Shown here: positions 24,750 to 33,227 of the stretch, piece after piece
How the letters are laid out: every line of letters begins with the position of its first letter
Numbering within the stretch: position 1 is the first letter of the stretch
Origin: Clostridia bacterium
GTDB taxonomy: Bacteria; Bacillota; Clostridia; Oscillospirales; CAG-272
Length of the DNA: 57,405 nucleotides
Reading direction: 5' to 3'
Assembly: GCA_017532425.1 (NCBI GenBank)
Contig: JAFXJH010000081.1
Coordinates: 1 to 57,405 of the forward strand
Notes under the pieces: model-generated
Database searches by the model: none
Seen by the model: only the letters and a program-made list of their open reading frames with translations
Told to the model about the DNA's origin: nothing
Program-made: the position numbers and the translations under genes

Positions 24750-26660
24750 ATGAAAGCATTTGAAAAAAGCAAATGGATATGGATATCCGACGAGGAAAAC
24801 GTTGACGAGTATGCCGATTTCTGCGATAAAATAAACTACAGCGGCGAAAATACTCTTATGAATATCTCGTGCGACTCTGACTATACGCTTTACGTAAACG
24901 GCACATACGTCGCTTCAAATCAGTACGGCGACTTCGAGCATTATAAAATTTACGATACGCTCGACGTAACGCCTTTCCTGAAAAGCGGCGAAAACGAAAT
25001 AAAGATCCTTGCATATCACTGCGGATTCCCCACACAGCGTTACTGTCCCGCAAAGGCAGGTCTCATATACGAAATTATCCGCGGCAGTGAGATTATTGCC
25101 TGCAGCAGTCAAAAGACACTTGCAAGAAAAGATCCCGCATACAAGAGCGGAAACCGTATTCTCGTAAGCTCACAGCTCGGATTCAACTTCGCTTACGATG
25201 CTACAAAGGAAAATGAAGACGGATATCAGCCGTCTGTCGTTATCGACAAAAATTGTACCTTTTACCCCCGCCCGATAAAAAAGAGCGTAGTAAAGGAAAA
25301 AAAGCCGATGGCTTCTGTCAAAGCTATCGACGAGTGTCATTATATTATCGATCTTGGCGGCGAGGTCGTAGGTCTTCCCACGCTTGACGTAGTTTCGGAA
25401 ACGGTACAGAATATAACCGTCGCTTACGGTGAGCACATCGTTGACGGAGGCGTACGTATGAAGCTCGGAGGACGAAATTTTTACTATGAATACAAGGCAA
25501 AGTGCGGCAGAAATATTTTCACAGACTATATGCTCCGTCTCGGATGCAGATATCTTGAAATATTCACCGAAGCACCCATTCAGATAAACTATATAGGCGT
25601 TCTTCCTCAAGTTTACGAGACAGAAACTCTTCCCTGCATAATTGAAAGCGAGCTTGACAGAAGAATATACGACATCTGCGTAAACACGCTGAATCTCTGT
25701 ATGATGGAGCACTACGTAGACTGTCCTTGGCGTGAGCAGGCTCTCTACGCCTTTGACTCGCGCAATCAGATGCTCTGCGGATATTACGCCTTCAGCGGCA
25801 AAAACGCCGAGTATGCGCGCGCAAATCTTGCTCTTATCGGCGAGGACAGACGCGACGACGATCTGCTTTCCATCTGCTATCCTTGCGGAAGAGCGCTTGC
25901 CATTCCCTCCTTCTCGCTTTACTATCTGCTTGAAATGAAGGAATATCTTGAGCACACGGGCGACAAAACGCTTGCCGAAAAGCTTATTCCCAAGATGAAT
26001 GCGATCTGCGGAGAATTCATAAAGAATTCGGAAAACGGCATCATACAGAAGTTTAAAGGTAAGGAAATGTGGAATTTCTACGATTGGTCCCCCCATTCGT
26101 CGGGTACACTCGGAGCACCCGAAAACACACCGCCCGATATCGCTATAAACGCGCTCTTTATAATTGCGCTTGAGTGTCTTGAATTTATGTGCAGGTCCAC
26201 GGATCAGGAATTTATATTCAGCGGACTTGCAGACAAGATACGCGCCCGTGTACGCGAGGATTTTCTCACCGAAGACAAGCTTTTCACTATGCACAAGGGT
26301 CACAAGGAATATACAGCCCTCGCGCACTCGCTCGTTCTGCTTGCAAATATAGCAAATGAGAATGAAAAGGAATTTATCTGTGAAAAGATAGTAAGCGGAG
26401 AGCTTATAGAATGTTCGCTCAGTATGAAGGTGCTTGAATACGAAGCGCTTCTGAACACAAATACCGAAAAATACCGCGATTTTGTGCTTAACGAGATCAG
26501 AACCAACTACAAAAAGATGCTCGATGCAGGATCTGACACGGTTTGGGAAACCATAAAGGGCGAGAGCGATTTCGGAAATGCAGGCAGTCTTTGCCATGGT
26601 TGGAGTGCAGTTCCTGTTTATATCTTTCACAAGCTCGGTATTGCAAAATACGTGAGATAA
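24750..26660 (+). CDS. GH78-like alpha-L-rhamnosidase family protein
   Basis: Protein of 636 residues, no signal peptide, so acting on imported oligosaccharides. An N-terminal beta-sandwich (about 1-150, with SDYTLYVNGTYVASNQYGDF), a second beta domain (to about 290) and a six-hairpin catalytic barrel (about 300-610) give the GH78 order. The barrel starts with the family motif CMMEHYVDCPWREQALYAFD; GH78 enzymes keep a DCP-x-RE element here and use acidic residues downstream. It is shorter than most GH78 enzymes (about 900), which fits a small clostridial subgroup and leaves the exact sugar uncertain. First gene of a tight operon with a PHP protein and a CE6-like esterase. Confidence 0.72.
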   Translation: MKAFEKSKWIWISDEENVDEYADFCDKINYSGENTLMNISCDSDYTLYVNGTYVASNQYGDFEHYKIYDTLDVTPFLKSGENEIKILAYHCGFPTQRYCPAKAGLIYEIIRGSEIIACSSQKTLARKDPAYKSGNRILVSSQLGFNFAYDATKENEDGYQPSVVIDKNCTFYPRPIKKSVVKEKKPMASVKAIDECHYIIDLGGEVVGLPTLDVVSETVQNITVAYGEHIVDGGVRMKLGGRNFYYEYKAKCGRNIFTDYMLRLGCRYLEIFTEAPIQINYIGVLPQVYETETLPCIIESELDRRIYDICVNTLNLCMMEHYVDCPWREQALYAFDSRNQMLCGYYAFSGKNAEYARANLALIGEDRRDDDLLSICYPCGRALAIPSFSLYYLLEMKEYLEHTGDKTLAEKLIPKMNAICGEFIKNSENGIIQKFKGKEMWNFYDWSPHSSGTLGAPENTPPDIAINALFIIALECLEFMCRSTDQEFIFSGLADKIRARVREDFLTEDKLFTMHKGHKEYTALAHSLVLLANIANENEKEFICEKIVSGELIECSLSMKVLEYEALLNTNTEKYRDFVLNEIRTNYKKMLDAGSDTVWETIKGESDFGNAGSLCHGWSAVPVYIFHKLGIAKYVR

Positions 26661-26676
26661 TTCAAAGGAGAAAACA

Positions 26677-27480
26677 ATGAGATTCACATTTGATCACGAT
26701 TATCACATTCATTCACAGCTTTCACTCTGCTCAAATGACCCTAATCAAACGCCCGAAAGCATTCTCGAATATGCTGAAAAAGCAGGACTTACCGAAATAT
26801 GTCTTACCGACCATTTTTGGGACAGCGATGTACCCGGTGCATCTCCGTGGTACGCAAAGCAGGATTTTGAGCACATCGGCAAGGCGCTTCCCCTCCCGAA
26901 GTCAGACAAGGTGACTTTTTTCTTCGGTTGCGAGACCGATATGGACAAATTTATGACCGTAGGCGTTTCGGAAATCAGATTTGACAGATTTGATTTTATT
27001 ATCATACCCACGACACACCTTCATATGAAGGGATTCACATTCAACGAAGAGGACGGAAGCACAGCTGAGGGTCGCGCACGCCTTTGGGTCGAGCGTCTTG
27101 ACAGCTTACTAAATCAGCCTCTTCCCTTCCACAAGATCGGAATCGCGCATCTTGCATGCGGACTCACCGCTCCTGCATCGCGCGAAATGCTTCTTGACGT
27201 TTTAAATCTTATTCCCGAGGATGAAATGGTACGTCTTTTCACAAAAGCGGCTTCTCTCGGAGTAGGAATCGAGCTTAACAGCAGCGATATGAACTTTGCT
27301 GACAGCGAAGCGGATACTGTACTTCGTATGTTCAGGATCGCAAAGAACTGCGGATGCAAATTTTATCTCGGAAGCGACATTCATCATCCCGCAAACATCG
27401 AAAAGCTGACTGCGGTATTTACCCGCGCAATAGATCTTCTCGGTCTTACTGAAGACGACCGATTCACGATTCGTAAGTAA
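26677..27480 (+). CDS. PHP-domain phosphoesterase
   Basis: Protein of 267 residues with the PHP metal site: DYHIHSQLS (His10, His12), EICLTDHFWD near residue 45, GCETDMDKF near 86 and YLGSDIHHP near 232. PHP proteins include histidinol-phosphatases and other phosphoesterases using a trinuclear metal centre. The neighbours are not histidine genes, so the substrate here is probably a sugar or other phosphate. It is embedded in a carbohydrate operon, 16 bases after the GH78-like gene and 18 bases before the esterase gene. Confidence 0.75.
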   Translation: MRFTFDHDYHIHSQLSLCSNDPNQTPESILEYAEKAGLTEICLTDHFWDSDVPGASPWYAKQDFEHIGKALPLPKSDKVTFFFGCETDMDKFMTVGVSEIRFDRFDFIIIPTTHLHMKGFTFNEEDGSTAEGRARLWVERLDSLLNQPLPFHKIGIAHLACGLTAPASREMLLDVLNLIPEDEMVRLFTKAASLGVGIELNSSDMNFADSEADTVLRMFRIAKNCGCKFYLGSDIHHPANIEKLTAVFTRAIDLLGLTEDDRFTIRK

Positions 27481-27498
27481 CTAAAAAGGAGAAAAACA

Positions 27499-28230
27499 AT
27501 GATAAAAGACGGACTTACAAAGGTATCCTCAGGTATAAATTCCTTCCTTATGATTGGACAGTCGAATATGGCAGGCAGAGGTCATTTTGACGAGGTTGAG
27601 CCCATAAACAACAAGCTCTGTCATATGCTCCGTATGGGTCGCTGGCAGGCTATGAGTGAGCCTATAAATCCCGACAGAGTGATACTCAACCCCTCGTGGC
27701 ACAGCGGTATCAGCCTCGGTGCAAGCTTTGCAGACGATTTTGCAAAGCATACGGGTGCACCCGTCGGTATGATTCCCTGCGCTGACGGCGGTACGTCTAT
27801 GGATCAGTGGATGCCCGGTCAGGTTCTTTACGATCACGCCGTTATGATGACAAAGCTTGCTATGCGTTCTTCAAGCTTTGCGGGAATACTCTGGCATCAG
27901 GGCGAGGCAGACTGCTCTGAAGAACGCAGAGCCGTCTATAAGGAAAAATTTATAGCTATGATAACTGCTATGCGCCGAGATCTCGGTGACGAAAACATTC
28001 CTGTAATTATAGGTGAGCTTGGTACGAACATCAGCGAAAAGTATAATCTCGGTGACGGTCCCGCAAAAATGAATATTATTTTCCGCGAGATCGCAAAAGA
28101 GCTTCCTATGTGCGCCGTCGCTTCATCAGAGGGCTTCACGCTCAACTCTGACGGTCTGCATTTTGATTCAAAGTCGCTCCGAGTGTTCGGAAGCCGTTAT
28201 TTTGAAGCTTATTTATCGCTTTTCAAATAA
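27499..28230 (+). CDS. CE6-like carbohydrate esterase (SASA/SGNH hydrolase)
   Basis: Protein of 243 residues without signal peptide. Block I GQSNMAGRG gives the nucleophile Ser22, GILWHQGEADC (His133, Gly135, Glu136) is the family block and DGLHFD near residue 221 provides the Asp-His part of the catalytic triad. This is the acetylxylan esterase CE6 / sialate-O-acetylesterase type that removes O-acetyl groups from plant or mucin glycans. Its grouping with a GH78-like enzyme suggests deacetylation of imported oligosaccharides such as acetylated pectin or xylan fragments. Last gene of the 24750-28230 unit. Confidence 0.8.
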   Translation: MIKDGLTKVSSGINSFLMIGQSNMAGRGHFDEVEPINNKLCHMLRMGRWQAMSEPINPDRVILNPSWHSGISLGASFADDFAKHTGAPVGMIPCADGGTSMDQWMPGQVLYDHAVMMTKLAMRSSSFAGILWHQGEADCSEERRAVYKEKFIAMITAMRRDLGDENIPVIIGELGTNISEKYNLGDGPAKMNIIFREIAKELPMCAVASSEGFTLNSDGLHFDSKSLRVFGSRYFEAYLSLFK

Positions 28231-28241
28231 AGCACAGTAAA

Positions 28242-28511
28242 TTACAAAGGAAGCAGATCATAAACCACGTCACGAAGATGGCAGGGCTCGACCTCCTCGA
28301 AGGATATAAGATAGAGAAAGCGCTCTGCACGCCCTCTGTCGCGGCTTATATCCTCGACAAATGCTCTGTCACAGTACTCTCCTCCCGTAAATTCTGCGGA
28401 CAAAGAGTAAATTTCCTCTCCCGATCCATCGCGGAGCAGGTACAGAATATATTTTATGCATCTGCCGTTCGGCAAATATTTGCTTATTTCTACAAGTATA
28501 TTATTTTGCAT
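28242..28511 (-). CDS. DUF6514-like small protein
   Basis: Protein of 89 residues from the ATG at 28511. The pattern ends in YCDRAFVEDISRDRGRAERF, LYLISFEEVEPCHLRDVVYD: a beta-rich first half, a 'VEDI-S-x-DR' turn, then a helix and a C-terminal 'P-x-x-LRDVV-D' element as in DUF6514 proteins of Clostridia. An in-frame upstream ATG (28586) would run through the palindrome at 28526 and is less likely. Convergent with the CE6 gene, ending 11 bases from it. Function unknown. Confidence 0.6.
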   Translation of the reverse strand: MQNNILVEISKYLPNGRCIKYILYLLRDGSGEEIYSLSAEFTGGEYCDRAFVEDISRDRGRAERFLYLISFEEVEPCHLRDVVYDLLPL

Positions 28512-28525
28512 AATTCGCTCTCTTA

Positions 28526-28543
28526 AACACAATATATTGTGTT
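28526..28543. promoter_or_regulatory. 18-base perfect palindrome, NrdR-box-like
   Basis: AACACAATATATTGTGTT is a perfect palindrome 15 bases upstream of the DUF6514-like start. The core ACACAATATATTGTGT fits the NrdR-box consensus as I recall it (aCaCwAtATaTwGtGt). NrdR boxes usually come in pairs about three helical turns apart and sit by ribonucleotide reductase genes; neither is seen here. It is therefore an operator for an unidentified repressor or a solitary NrdR-like site. Confidence 0.5.
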
Positions 28544-28739
28544 CAGCTTTCTTTGAATCTGTATGTATGATACCATATTTTGACACCGTGGTATCCTATC
28601 GCAGGCACACGGCGTTCGACACGTGCATACAGAAAAACGCCAAAAATCTTCAAATTTGATGATTTACAGTAAATTTATTGTCAGATTTGTCGGATAATTT
28701 CGGCACCGTATTGCAAAAATCAAAAAAATATGTAAAATA

Positions 28740-28753
28740 TACTATATATAGTA
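28740..28753. promoter_or_regulatory. 14-base palindrome before the chromate transporter genes
   Basis: TACTATATATAGTA is a perfect palindrome 28 bases before the ATG at 28782. It overlaps the expected promoter -10 region (TAAAAT at 28733-28738; possible -35 TTGCAA at 28711-28716). It could be an operator; A+T-rich palindromes also arise by chance. Confidence 0.4.
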
Positions 28754-28781
28754 AAAAGTATATGACCAAAGGAGTACTTAA

Positions 28782-29402
28782 ATGAAAGAAAAACAGACAC
28801 GATCTCCGGGCAAGCTGAAAAATCTGCTTGCGCTTGCCTGGGCATTTTTTAAAATCGGACTTCTGACCTTCGGCGGCGGATACGCAATGATCCCGATAAT
28901 TCAGGCCGAAGTCGCAGAAAAGCACAAATGGATAAGCGAAGAAGATCTTATGCACATCGTTACGATAGCAGAATCCACTCCAGGCCCTATTGCGATAAAC
29001 GCGGCAACCTACGTAGGATATAAGATCTGCGGATTTTTCGGATCGCTTGCCGCAACCGTTTCGGTCGTTCTTGCGCCCTTCACCATTATTTATATAATTT
29101 CGCTCTTCCTTGAGCAGTTTATGAAATTTACCGTTGTTGCCAACGCATTCAGAGGGATTCAGGTTGCCGTTGCCTTCCTTATCCTCTCTGCCGGAATCAA
29201 ATTCATCAAAAAGCTCAAAAGGCAGGTTTTCCCTATCGTTACGGTAGCTCTTACCATAACTGTTATGCTTCTCCTTGACATTTTTGCGCTTTCCTTCTCG
29301 TCCGTATACCTCATTCTTATGGGTGCTTTTGCCGGACTTATGCTCACGGTAGTTCAGCGTATACAGAGCAAAAACAACTCGGGAAAGGAGAATGACAAAT
29401 GA
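28782..29402 (+). CDS. Chromate transporter, first half-size subunit (CHR family)
   Basis: Protein of 206 residues with about six hydrophobic segments. It has the CHR-domain signatures FFKIGLLTFGGGYAMIP and ESTPGPIAINAATYVGY. In many bacteria ChrA is a 400-residue double-domain protein; here it is split into two half-size genes that overlap by ATGA, as in the short-chain CHR class of Firmicutes. The pair is annotated as chromate efflux by homology, but the physiological substrate in gut anaerobes is uncertain. Confidence 0.85.
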   Translation: MKEKQTRSPGKLKNLLALAWAFFKIGLLTFGGGYAMIPIIQAEVAEKHKWISEEDLMHIVTIAESTPGPIAINAATYVGYKICGFFGSLAATVSVVLAPFTIIYIISLFLEQFMKFTVVANAFRGIQVAVAFLILSAGIKFIKKLKRQVFPIVTVALTITVMLLLDIFALSFSSVYLILMGAFAGLMLTVVQRIQSKNNSGKENDK

Positions 29403-30004
29403 TCTATCTTGAACTTTTTCTCACATTCTTTAAAATAGGAATAGTTTCCTTCGGCGGCGGATACGCTATGCTCGCCCTTATGCGCGACGAAATAATGGCA
29501 CGCGGTTGGCTCGGTGACGAAATGATCAAAAATTTCATCGGTATTGCCGAATCGACTCCCGGACCTATTTCTGTCAATATGTCGACCTTCGTCGGAAGCT
29601 CGCAGGCAGGATTTTTAGGTGCTGTTTGCGCAACACTCGGACTCGTTCTACCTTCGTTTATCATAATTCTTATAATCGCGACTCTTTTAAAGTCGCTTAT
29701 GAAGAATGCCTACGTAAACGGTGCTCTTGACGGTGCACAGCCCGTAGCCGTCGGACTTATCGCCGCGACCGGTATCAGCTTTATGATATCCATCGTTTTC
29801 CCCGAGTTCGGCAACGTAAACATCCTTGATGCGCTCAAAAATATCGAAAAGGACCTCGAAACCTACATTATCGCCGCTCTCATTTTCATTTTTATGATCG
29901 TATTCAAGAAGATAAAGAAAAAGCAGCCCTCTCCCGTAGTGCTCATTCTCACTGCGGCGCTTCTCGGAATCATCATCTGCCCTCTCGCTGAGCTTATAAA
30001 GTAA
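29399..30004 (+). CDS. Chromate transporter, second half-size subunit (CHR family)
   Basis: Protein of 201 residues that carries the same CHR signatures as its neighbour (FFKIGIVSFGGGYAMLALM; ESTPGPISVNMSTFVGS) with six predicted helices. Both partners have GGGYAM and STPGPI, and the opposite membrane topology expected for short-chain CHR pairs is plausible. The start codon overlaps the stop of the first subunit, so translation is coupled. Followed by a 264-residue unknown gene 7 bases on. Confidence 0.85.
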   Translation: MIYLELFLTFFKIGIVSFGGGYAMLALMRDEIMARGWLGDEMIKNFIGIAESTPGPISVNMSTFVGSSQAGFLGAVCATLGLVLPSFIIILIIATLLKSLMKNAYVNGALDGAQPVAVGLIAATGISFMISIVFPEFGNVNILDALKNIEKDLETYIIAALIFIFMIVFKKIKKKQPSPVVLILTAALLGIIICPLAELIK

Positions 30005-30011
30005 TTTTATT

Positions 30012-30806
30012 ATGAAAGATTTTATTCCCGAGCTTGCCATTCCGGGCGACCCCGAGCGATTTACTCTTGCCTGCGATCTTGCTCGAAAGAGCGCGCATAG
30101 CGAAGAGCCCCCAAACGAGATCGGTACGCTCTCCGAGCGCAGGCTTCATTCCGTGCTCAAGTTTTATTACGAAAGCGACCAGAATCTTCACGAAATAAAG
30201 ATCGGGCGTTTTTTCGCCGACATTCTCACGGGGAAGCAGATAATTGAGATACAAACGGGCGATCTTGGGCGTCTCGGCAAAAAGCTTGAGGTTTTCCTTC
30301 GCGATCACAACGTCACCGTCGTGCATCCATTAGCCAAAAACTGCGTCATATCGCGCATTGATCCCGAAACGGGAGAAGCCATCAGCCGTCGAAAAAGTCC
30401 TTTCCACGCTGATATTTACAGCGCAGTACCACAGCTTTACCGCATTCGTCCTTATTTATCGAGTCCTAATCTTGCCATCCGTCTTGTCTTTCTCTCTATG
30501 GAGGAATACCGCACACCCAACTGCAAAAAGCGCGGTCGGCACAAGGGATCTGTCCGTCTTGAGCGTTTTCCCGAAGAGCTCCACTACGAGGTCGACCTAT
30601 CCGTACCCGAGGATTATCTTGTATTTCTTCCAAAAGAGCTTCCCGAGAACTTCACCTCCGGCGATCTCCGACGTCTTACGAAATGCCCAAACTCCTCTAC
30701 CCTGCTTTCTATTCTGACTACCGTCGGCACAGTTGAGCGCATCGGCAAGCGCGGCAGATCTTACGTTTACAAAAGAAACTTTTTCGAAACAAAAAATCAC
30801 TTATGA
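30012..30806 (+). CDS. Conserved protein with a candidate PD-(D/E)XK nuclease core
   Basis: Protein of 264 residues, soluble. Residues 40-85 contain Glu42 in TLSERRLHSVLK, HEIKIG and then FFADILTGKQIIEIQTG, i.e. D70-x8-E79-x-Q81. An early Glu plus 'D...E-x-Q' at the end of adjacent strands is the pattern of PD-(D/E)XK nucleases such as CoiA- or NERD-type domains. The C-terminal 80 residues (FTSGDLRRLTKCPNSS...RGRSYVYKR) look like a winged helix. It is probably in the transcript of the chromate genes; the link to chromate is not obvious. Its TGA lies inside the terminator stem. Nuclease activity is an inference. Confidence 0.6.
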   Translation: MKDFIPELAIPGDPERFTLACDLARKSAHSEEPPNEIGTLSERRLHSVLKFYYESDQNLHEIKIGRFFADILTGKQIIEIQTGDLGRLGKKLEVFLRDHNVTVVHPLAKNCVISRIDPETGEAISRRKSPFHADIYSAVPQLYRIRPYLSSPNLAIRLVFLSMEEYRTPNCKKRGRHKGSVRLERFPEELHYEVDLSVPEDYLVFLPKELPENFTSGDLRRLTKCPNSSTLLSILTTVGTVERIGKRGRSYVYKRNFFETKNHL

Positions 30807-30834
30807 TAAAAATATCATAAGTGATTTTTATTTT
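30793..30834. terminator. Bidirectional terminator between convergent genes
   Basis: AAAATCACTTATGATA pairs perfectly over 16 bases with TATCATAAGTGATTTT around a 4-base loop. A and T tracts on both sides let it serve the rightward gene ending at 30806 and the leftward cca gene ending at 30833. Confidence 0.85.
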
Positions 30835-32047
30835 ACAGTATTTTGGCTCTTTCTATCAGTGCGTCGCACCGATTCTCTACCTCACCCTCGATCACAAGGC
30901 GCATCAGCTCTTTAAGTATCCTTCCCATTTCAGCCGACTGCGGTATTCCCGCCTTTGCCAGCTCTTTTCCGCTCACGTCGAGCGATTTTATCGAAAGGCA
31001 AGCCTTTCCTTCAACGAGCTTTTTTGCCGTCTCGAGCAGCTTTTCGGAGTTATCTGCCGGCTCTCCGCGCAGCTCCTCAAATGCCCTTCTGAGCGAAATT
31101 ATCTTCGCAAAATCGTCAAAGCTGTTCTCCGCGAGAAGATGTGCAACTTCCTTTTCGAAGCGCTCCGAGCCGAATTTCGGCATCTCCCACGCAAGTGATC
31201 CGACAAGCTTTTTGACAAGCCTGCAGGTATCGTTATCTGTCTTCAGAGCACGAATCGTTTTGCCCGCCGTTTCCTCACCCATATGTGCAAAGAGCGCGGC
31301 GTATCTTACTGTATGCTCCTTCGGACAGTAATCGAGGCACTCTATATTTTCCGCCGGTATCTCACCGAAAAGCTCGGACAGAACCTCATAAAACTGTTTA
31401 AGTATCGAAACCGCGTTATCTCCCGAAATAAGCTTAGTAAACTCGGAATATATGCGCTCCACCGATATATTTTTGAGGAGCTTTTTATTTTTCACAACCG
31501 ATTCTGCTGTTTTTTCTTCTACTTTAAAGCCGAGCACCGATGCAAAGCGCATTGCTCTGAGTATTCGCAGACCGTCCTCATTAAATCTTGTATCGGCATC
31601 TCCCACGCAGCGTATTATCTTACGTGCGATATCATCCTTGCCCTTAAAGAGGTCTACGAGTCCTTCCTCGGGATTATACGCCATTGCATTGACCGTAAAG
31701 TCGCGTCTTGATAGGTCTTCCACTATATTTCTCACGAAGGTAACGCTCTCGGGGTGGCGGTTATCGAGATATTCGCCGTCCGTTCTGAAGGTAGTGATCT
31801 CAATATTTTCACCCTCATATACAACCGTTACTGTTCCGTGCTTAAGTCCTGTCAGTATTATCGGGCAATCGGGAAAGCTCTCCGAGGTTTCAGACGGAAA
31901 AGCGTCTGTCGTAATATCAAAGTCGTGCGGTTCTTTTCCCATCAGCATATCGCGCACGCATCCGCCCACCGCATATCCGTGATATCCGCGATCTGCGAGT
32001 CTTCTTATCACCGCGCATATTTTTTCGGGCAAATTTATCTGATTCAC
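30833..32047 (-). CDS. cca: CCA tRNA nucleotidyltransferase / poly(A) polymerase family
   Basis: Protein of 404 residues from GTG at 32047, which follows GAGGTGGAG at proper distance; a GTG three codons upstream (32056) is inside that ribosome site. Head motifs: GGCVRDMLMG (residues 28-37), PHDFDITTDAFP with the catalytic Asp pair, the RRDFTVNAMAYN block and the LRILRAMRFASVLGF ERxR-like helix. The enzyme adds or repairs the 3'-CCA end of tRNAs. Class II head plus long C-terminal helical region without an HD domain. Promoter at 32088-32116. Confidence 0.9.
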   Translation of the reverse strand: MNQINLPEKICAVIRRLADRGYHGYAVGGCVRDMLMGKEPHDFDITTDAFPSETSESFPDCPIILTGLKHGTVTVVYEGENIEITTFRTDGEYLDNRHPESVTFVRNIVEDLSRRDFTVNAMAYNPEEGLVDLFKGKDDIARKIIRCVGDADTRFNEDGLRILRAMRFASVLGFKVEEKTAESVVKNKKLLKNISVERIYSEFTKLISGDNAVSILKQFYEVLSELFGEIPAENIECLDYCPKEHTVRYAALFAHMGEETAGKTIRALKTDNDTCRLVKKLVGSLAWEMPKFGSERFEKEVAHLLAENSFDDFAKIISLRRAFEELRGEPADNSEKLLETAKKLVEGKACLSIKSLDVSGKELAKAGIPQSAEMGRILKELMRLVIEGEVENRCDALIERAKIL

Positions 32048-32087
32048 TTTCTCCACCTCGTTTCTCTATCCTTTAGCGTGTATTATA

Positions 32088-32116
32088 ATTATACTTTAAT
32101 ATTGTCGACTTGTCAA
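32088..32116 (-). promoter_or_regulatory. Consensus sigma-A promoter of cca
   Basis: On the minus strand TTGACA (32116-32111) and TATAAT (32093-32088) with a 17-base spacer, a perfect consensus promoter. Transcription should begin near 32081. Confidence 0.8.
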
Positions 32117-32121
32117 GTAAG

Positions 32122-32159
32122 AAAAAATCGGAATGTACCATTTGGCACATTCCGATTTT
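32122..32159 (-). terminator. Terminator of the seven-gene ABC/DUF5696 operon
   Basis: A perfect 13-bp stem AAAATCGGAATGT / ACATTCCGATTTT; read leftward it ends in a T6 tract. It lies 19 bases past the stop of the last permease gene. Confidence 0.85.
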
Positions 32160-32177
32160 GTTTTGTTTTTCGACCTA

Positions 32178-33212
32178 TTAACCGGTAATACCGGAACGCT
32201 CGATACCCTGGATAAGATATCTCTGGCAGAACAGGTAGATAATGATAAGCGGAAGGATAATAAGAAGTCCGCAAGTATGCATAATCGCCTGTCTGAACAG
32301 GTCTCCGCCCGCACCTGTTTCCTTGATGAGTTCATCAAGAGACTTCGGAATTTCAGCGAAGTAAGCAAGTGTCTTAACGTCAAGGTTGTTTGTATAGAAG
32401 AGTGTCGAATAGAAGTTATCTGTCCATGTCCACGAGAACGCGAAGAGGAAGATAGTGATCATCATCGGGACGGATATCGGGAGAATGATCTTAAAGAAGG
32501 TCTTAACAACACTCGATCCGTCGATGTAAGCCGATTCTTCAAGCTCGTCGGGAACGCCGCGGTAGAACTGTCTCATCATAAAGATATACAGACCGTTCTT
32601 AAGGCCGATACCGGTAAGCGAAAGAATTACGAAGGGCCACATTGTATTAAGTAGCGAGATCTTTCCTAAACCGAAGAGGTTAAAGAGTCCGAGAATATCA
32701 AAGTTCTTGAACTGGAGGAAGAGTGCGTACTTAATCGTCTGAGGAGGAACCATCATTGTTACAAGTACCATAGTGAAGAGGAATCCGCTTCCCTTGAACT
32801 TGTACTTAGCAAATCCGTATCCTACGAAGCTACATACAAACGTCTGAAGAAGTGCACAGACAACTGCAAGCATAGCCGTAGTCAAAACAGATTCAAGATA
32901 GTTATTCTCAAGTATTATCGCCTTATAGGTGTCAAGTGTGAAGTGCTTCGGGATGTACTTTACGGTAACGTCCATGAAGTCTTCGATGCTCTTAAAGGAA
33001 GAGGAGATCTTTGCAAAGAAGGGGTTAAGTATTATGTAACACATTCCGAGCAGGATAACGTAACGGAAGAGCTTCCAGATTACGGTCGTAACGAAACGCA
33101 TCGAAAGGTACTTTACCTTAAATCTCTGCCATTTGGAGGTTCTCTCAAATTCAACGCGGATCTTATTCTTTGTTTCTTTGAGAACTTTGGAATTTGTATT
33201 AGCTGAATTCAT
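32178..33212 (-). CDS. Carbohydrate ABC permease, MalG-like (second pair)
   Basis: Protein of 344 residues with six predicted membrane helices in the CUT1 MalG pattern. An N-terminal cytosolic tail of about 45 residues precedes helix 1. The EAA loop that docks on the ATPase is LEESAYIDGSSVVKTFFKI. A long loop after helix 1 (SSFKSIEDFMDVTVKYIPKH) faces outside, as in MalG. Last gene of the operon; it follows its MalF-like partner by 15 bases with a CGGAGGTG ribosome site. It should form a heterodimer with the 33228-34268 product. Confidence 0.88.
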   Translation of the reverse strand: MNSANTNSKVLKETKNKIRVEFERTSKWQRFKVKYLSMRFVTTVIWKLFRYVILLGMCYIILNPFFAKISSSFKSIEDFMDVTVKYIPKHFTLDTYKAIILENNYLESVLTTAMLAVVCALLQTFVCSFVGYGFAKYKFKGSGFLFTMVLVTMMVPPQTIKYALFLQFKNFDILGLFNLFGLGKISLLNTMWPFVILSLTGIGLKNGLYIFMMRQFYRGVPDELEESAYIDGSSVVKTFFKIILPISVPMMITIFLFAFSWTWTDNFYSTLFYTNNLDVKTLAYFAEIPKSLDELIKETGAGGDLFRQAIMHTCGLLIILPLIIIYLFCQRYLIQGIERSGITG

Positions 33213-33227
33213 TTATTTCACCTCCGA

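Noticed and set aside
25170..26687. A 505-codon minus-strand frame opposite the GH78-like gene
   Set aside because: Antisense shadow; the forward product has recognisable domains and a ribosome site.
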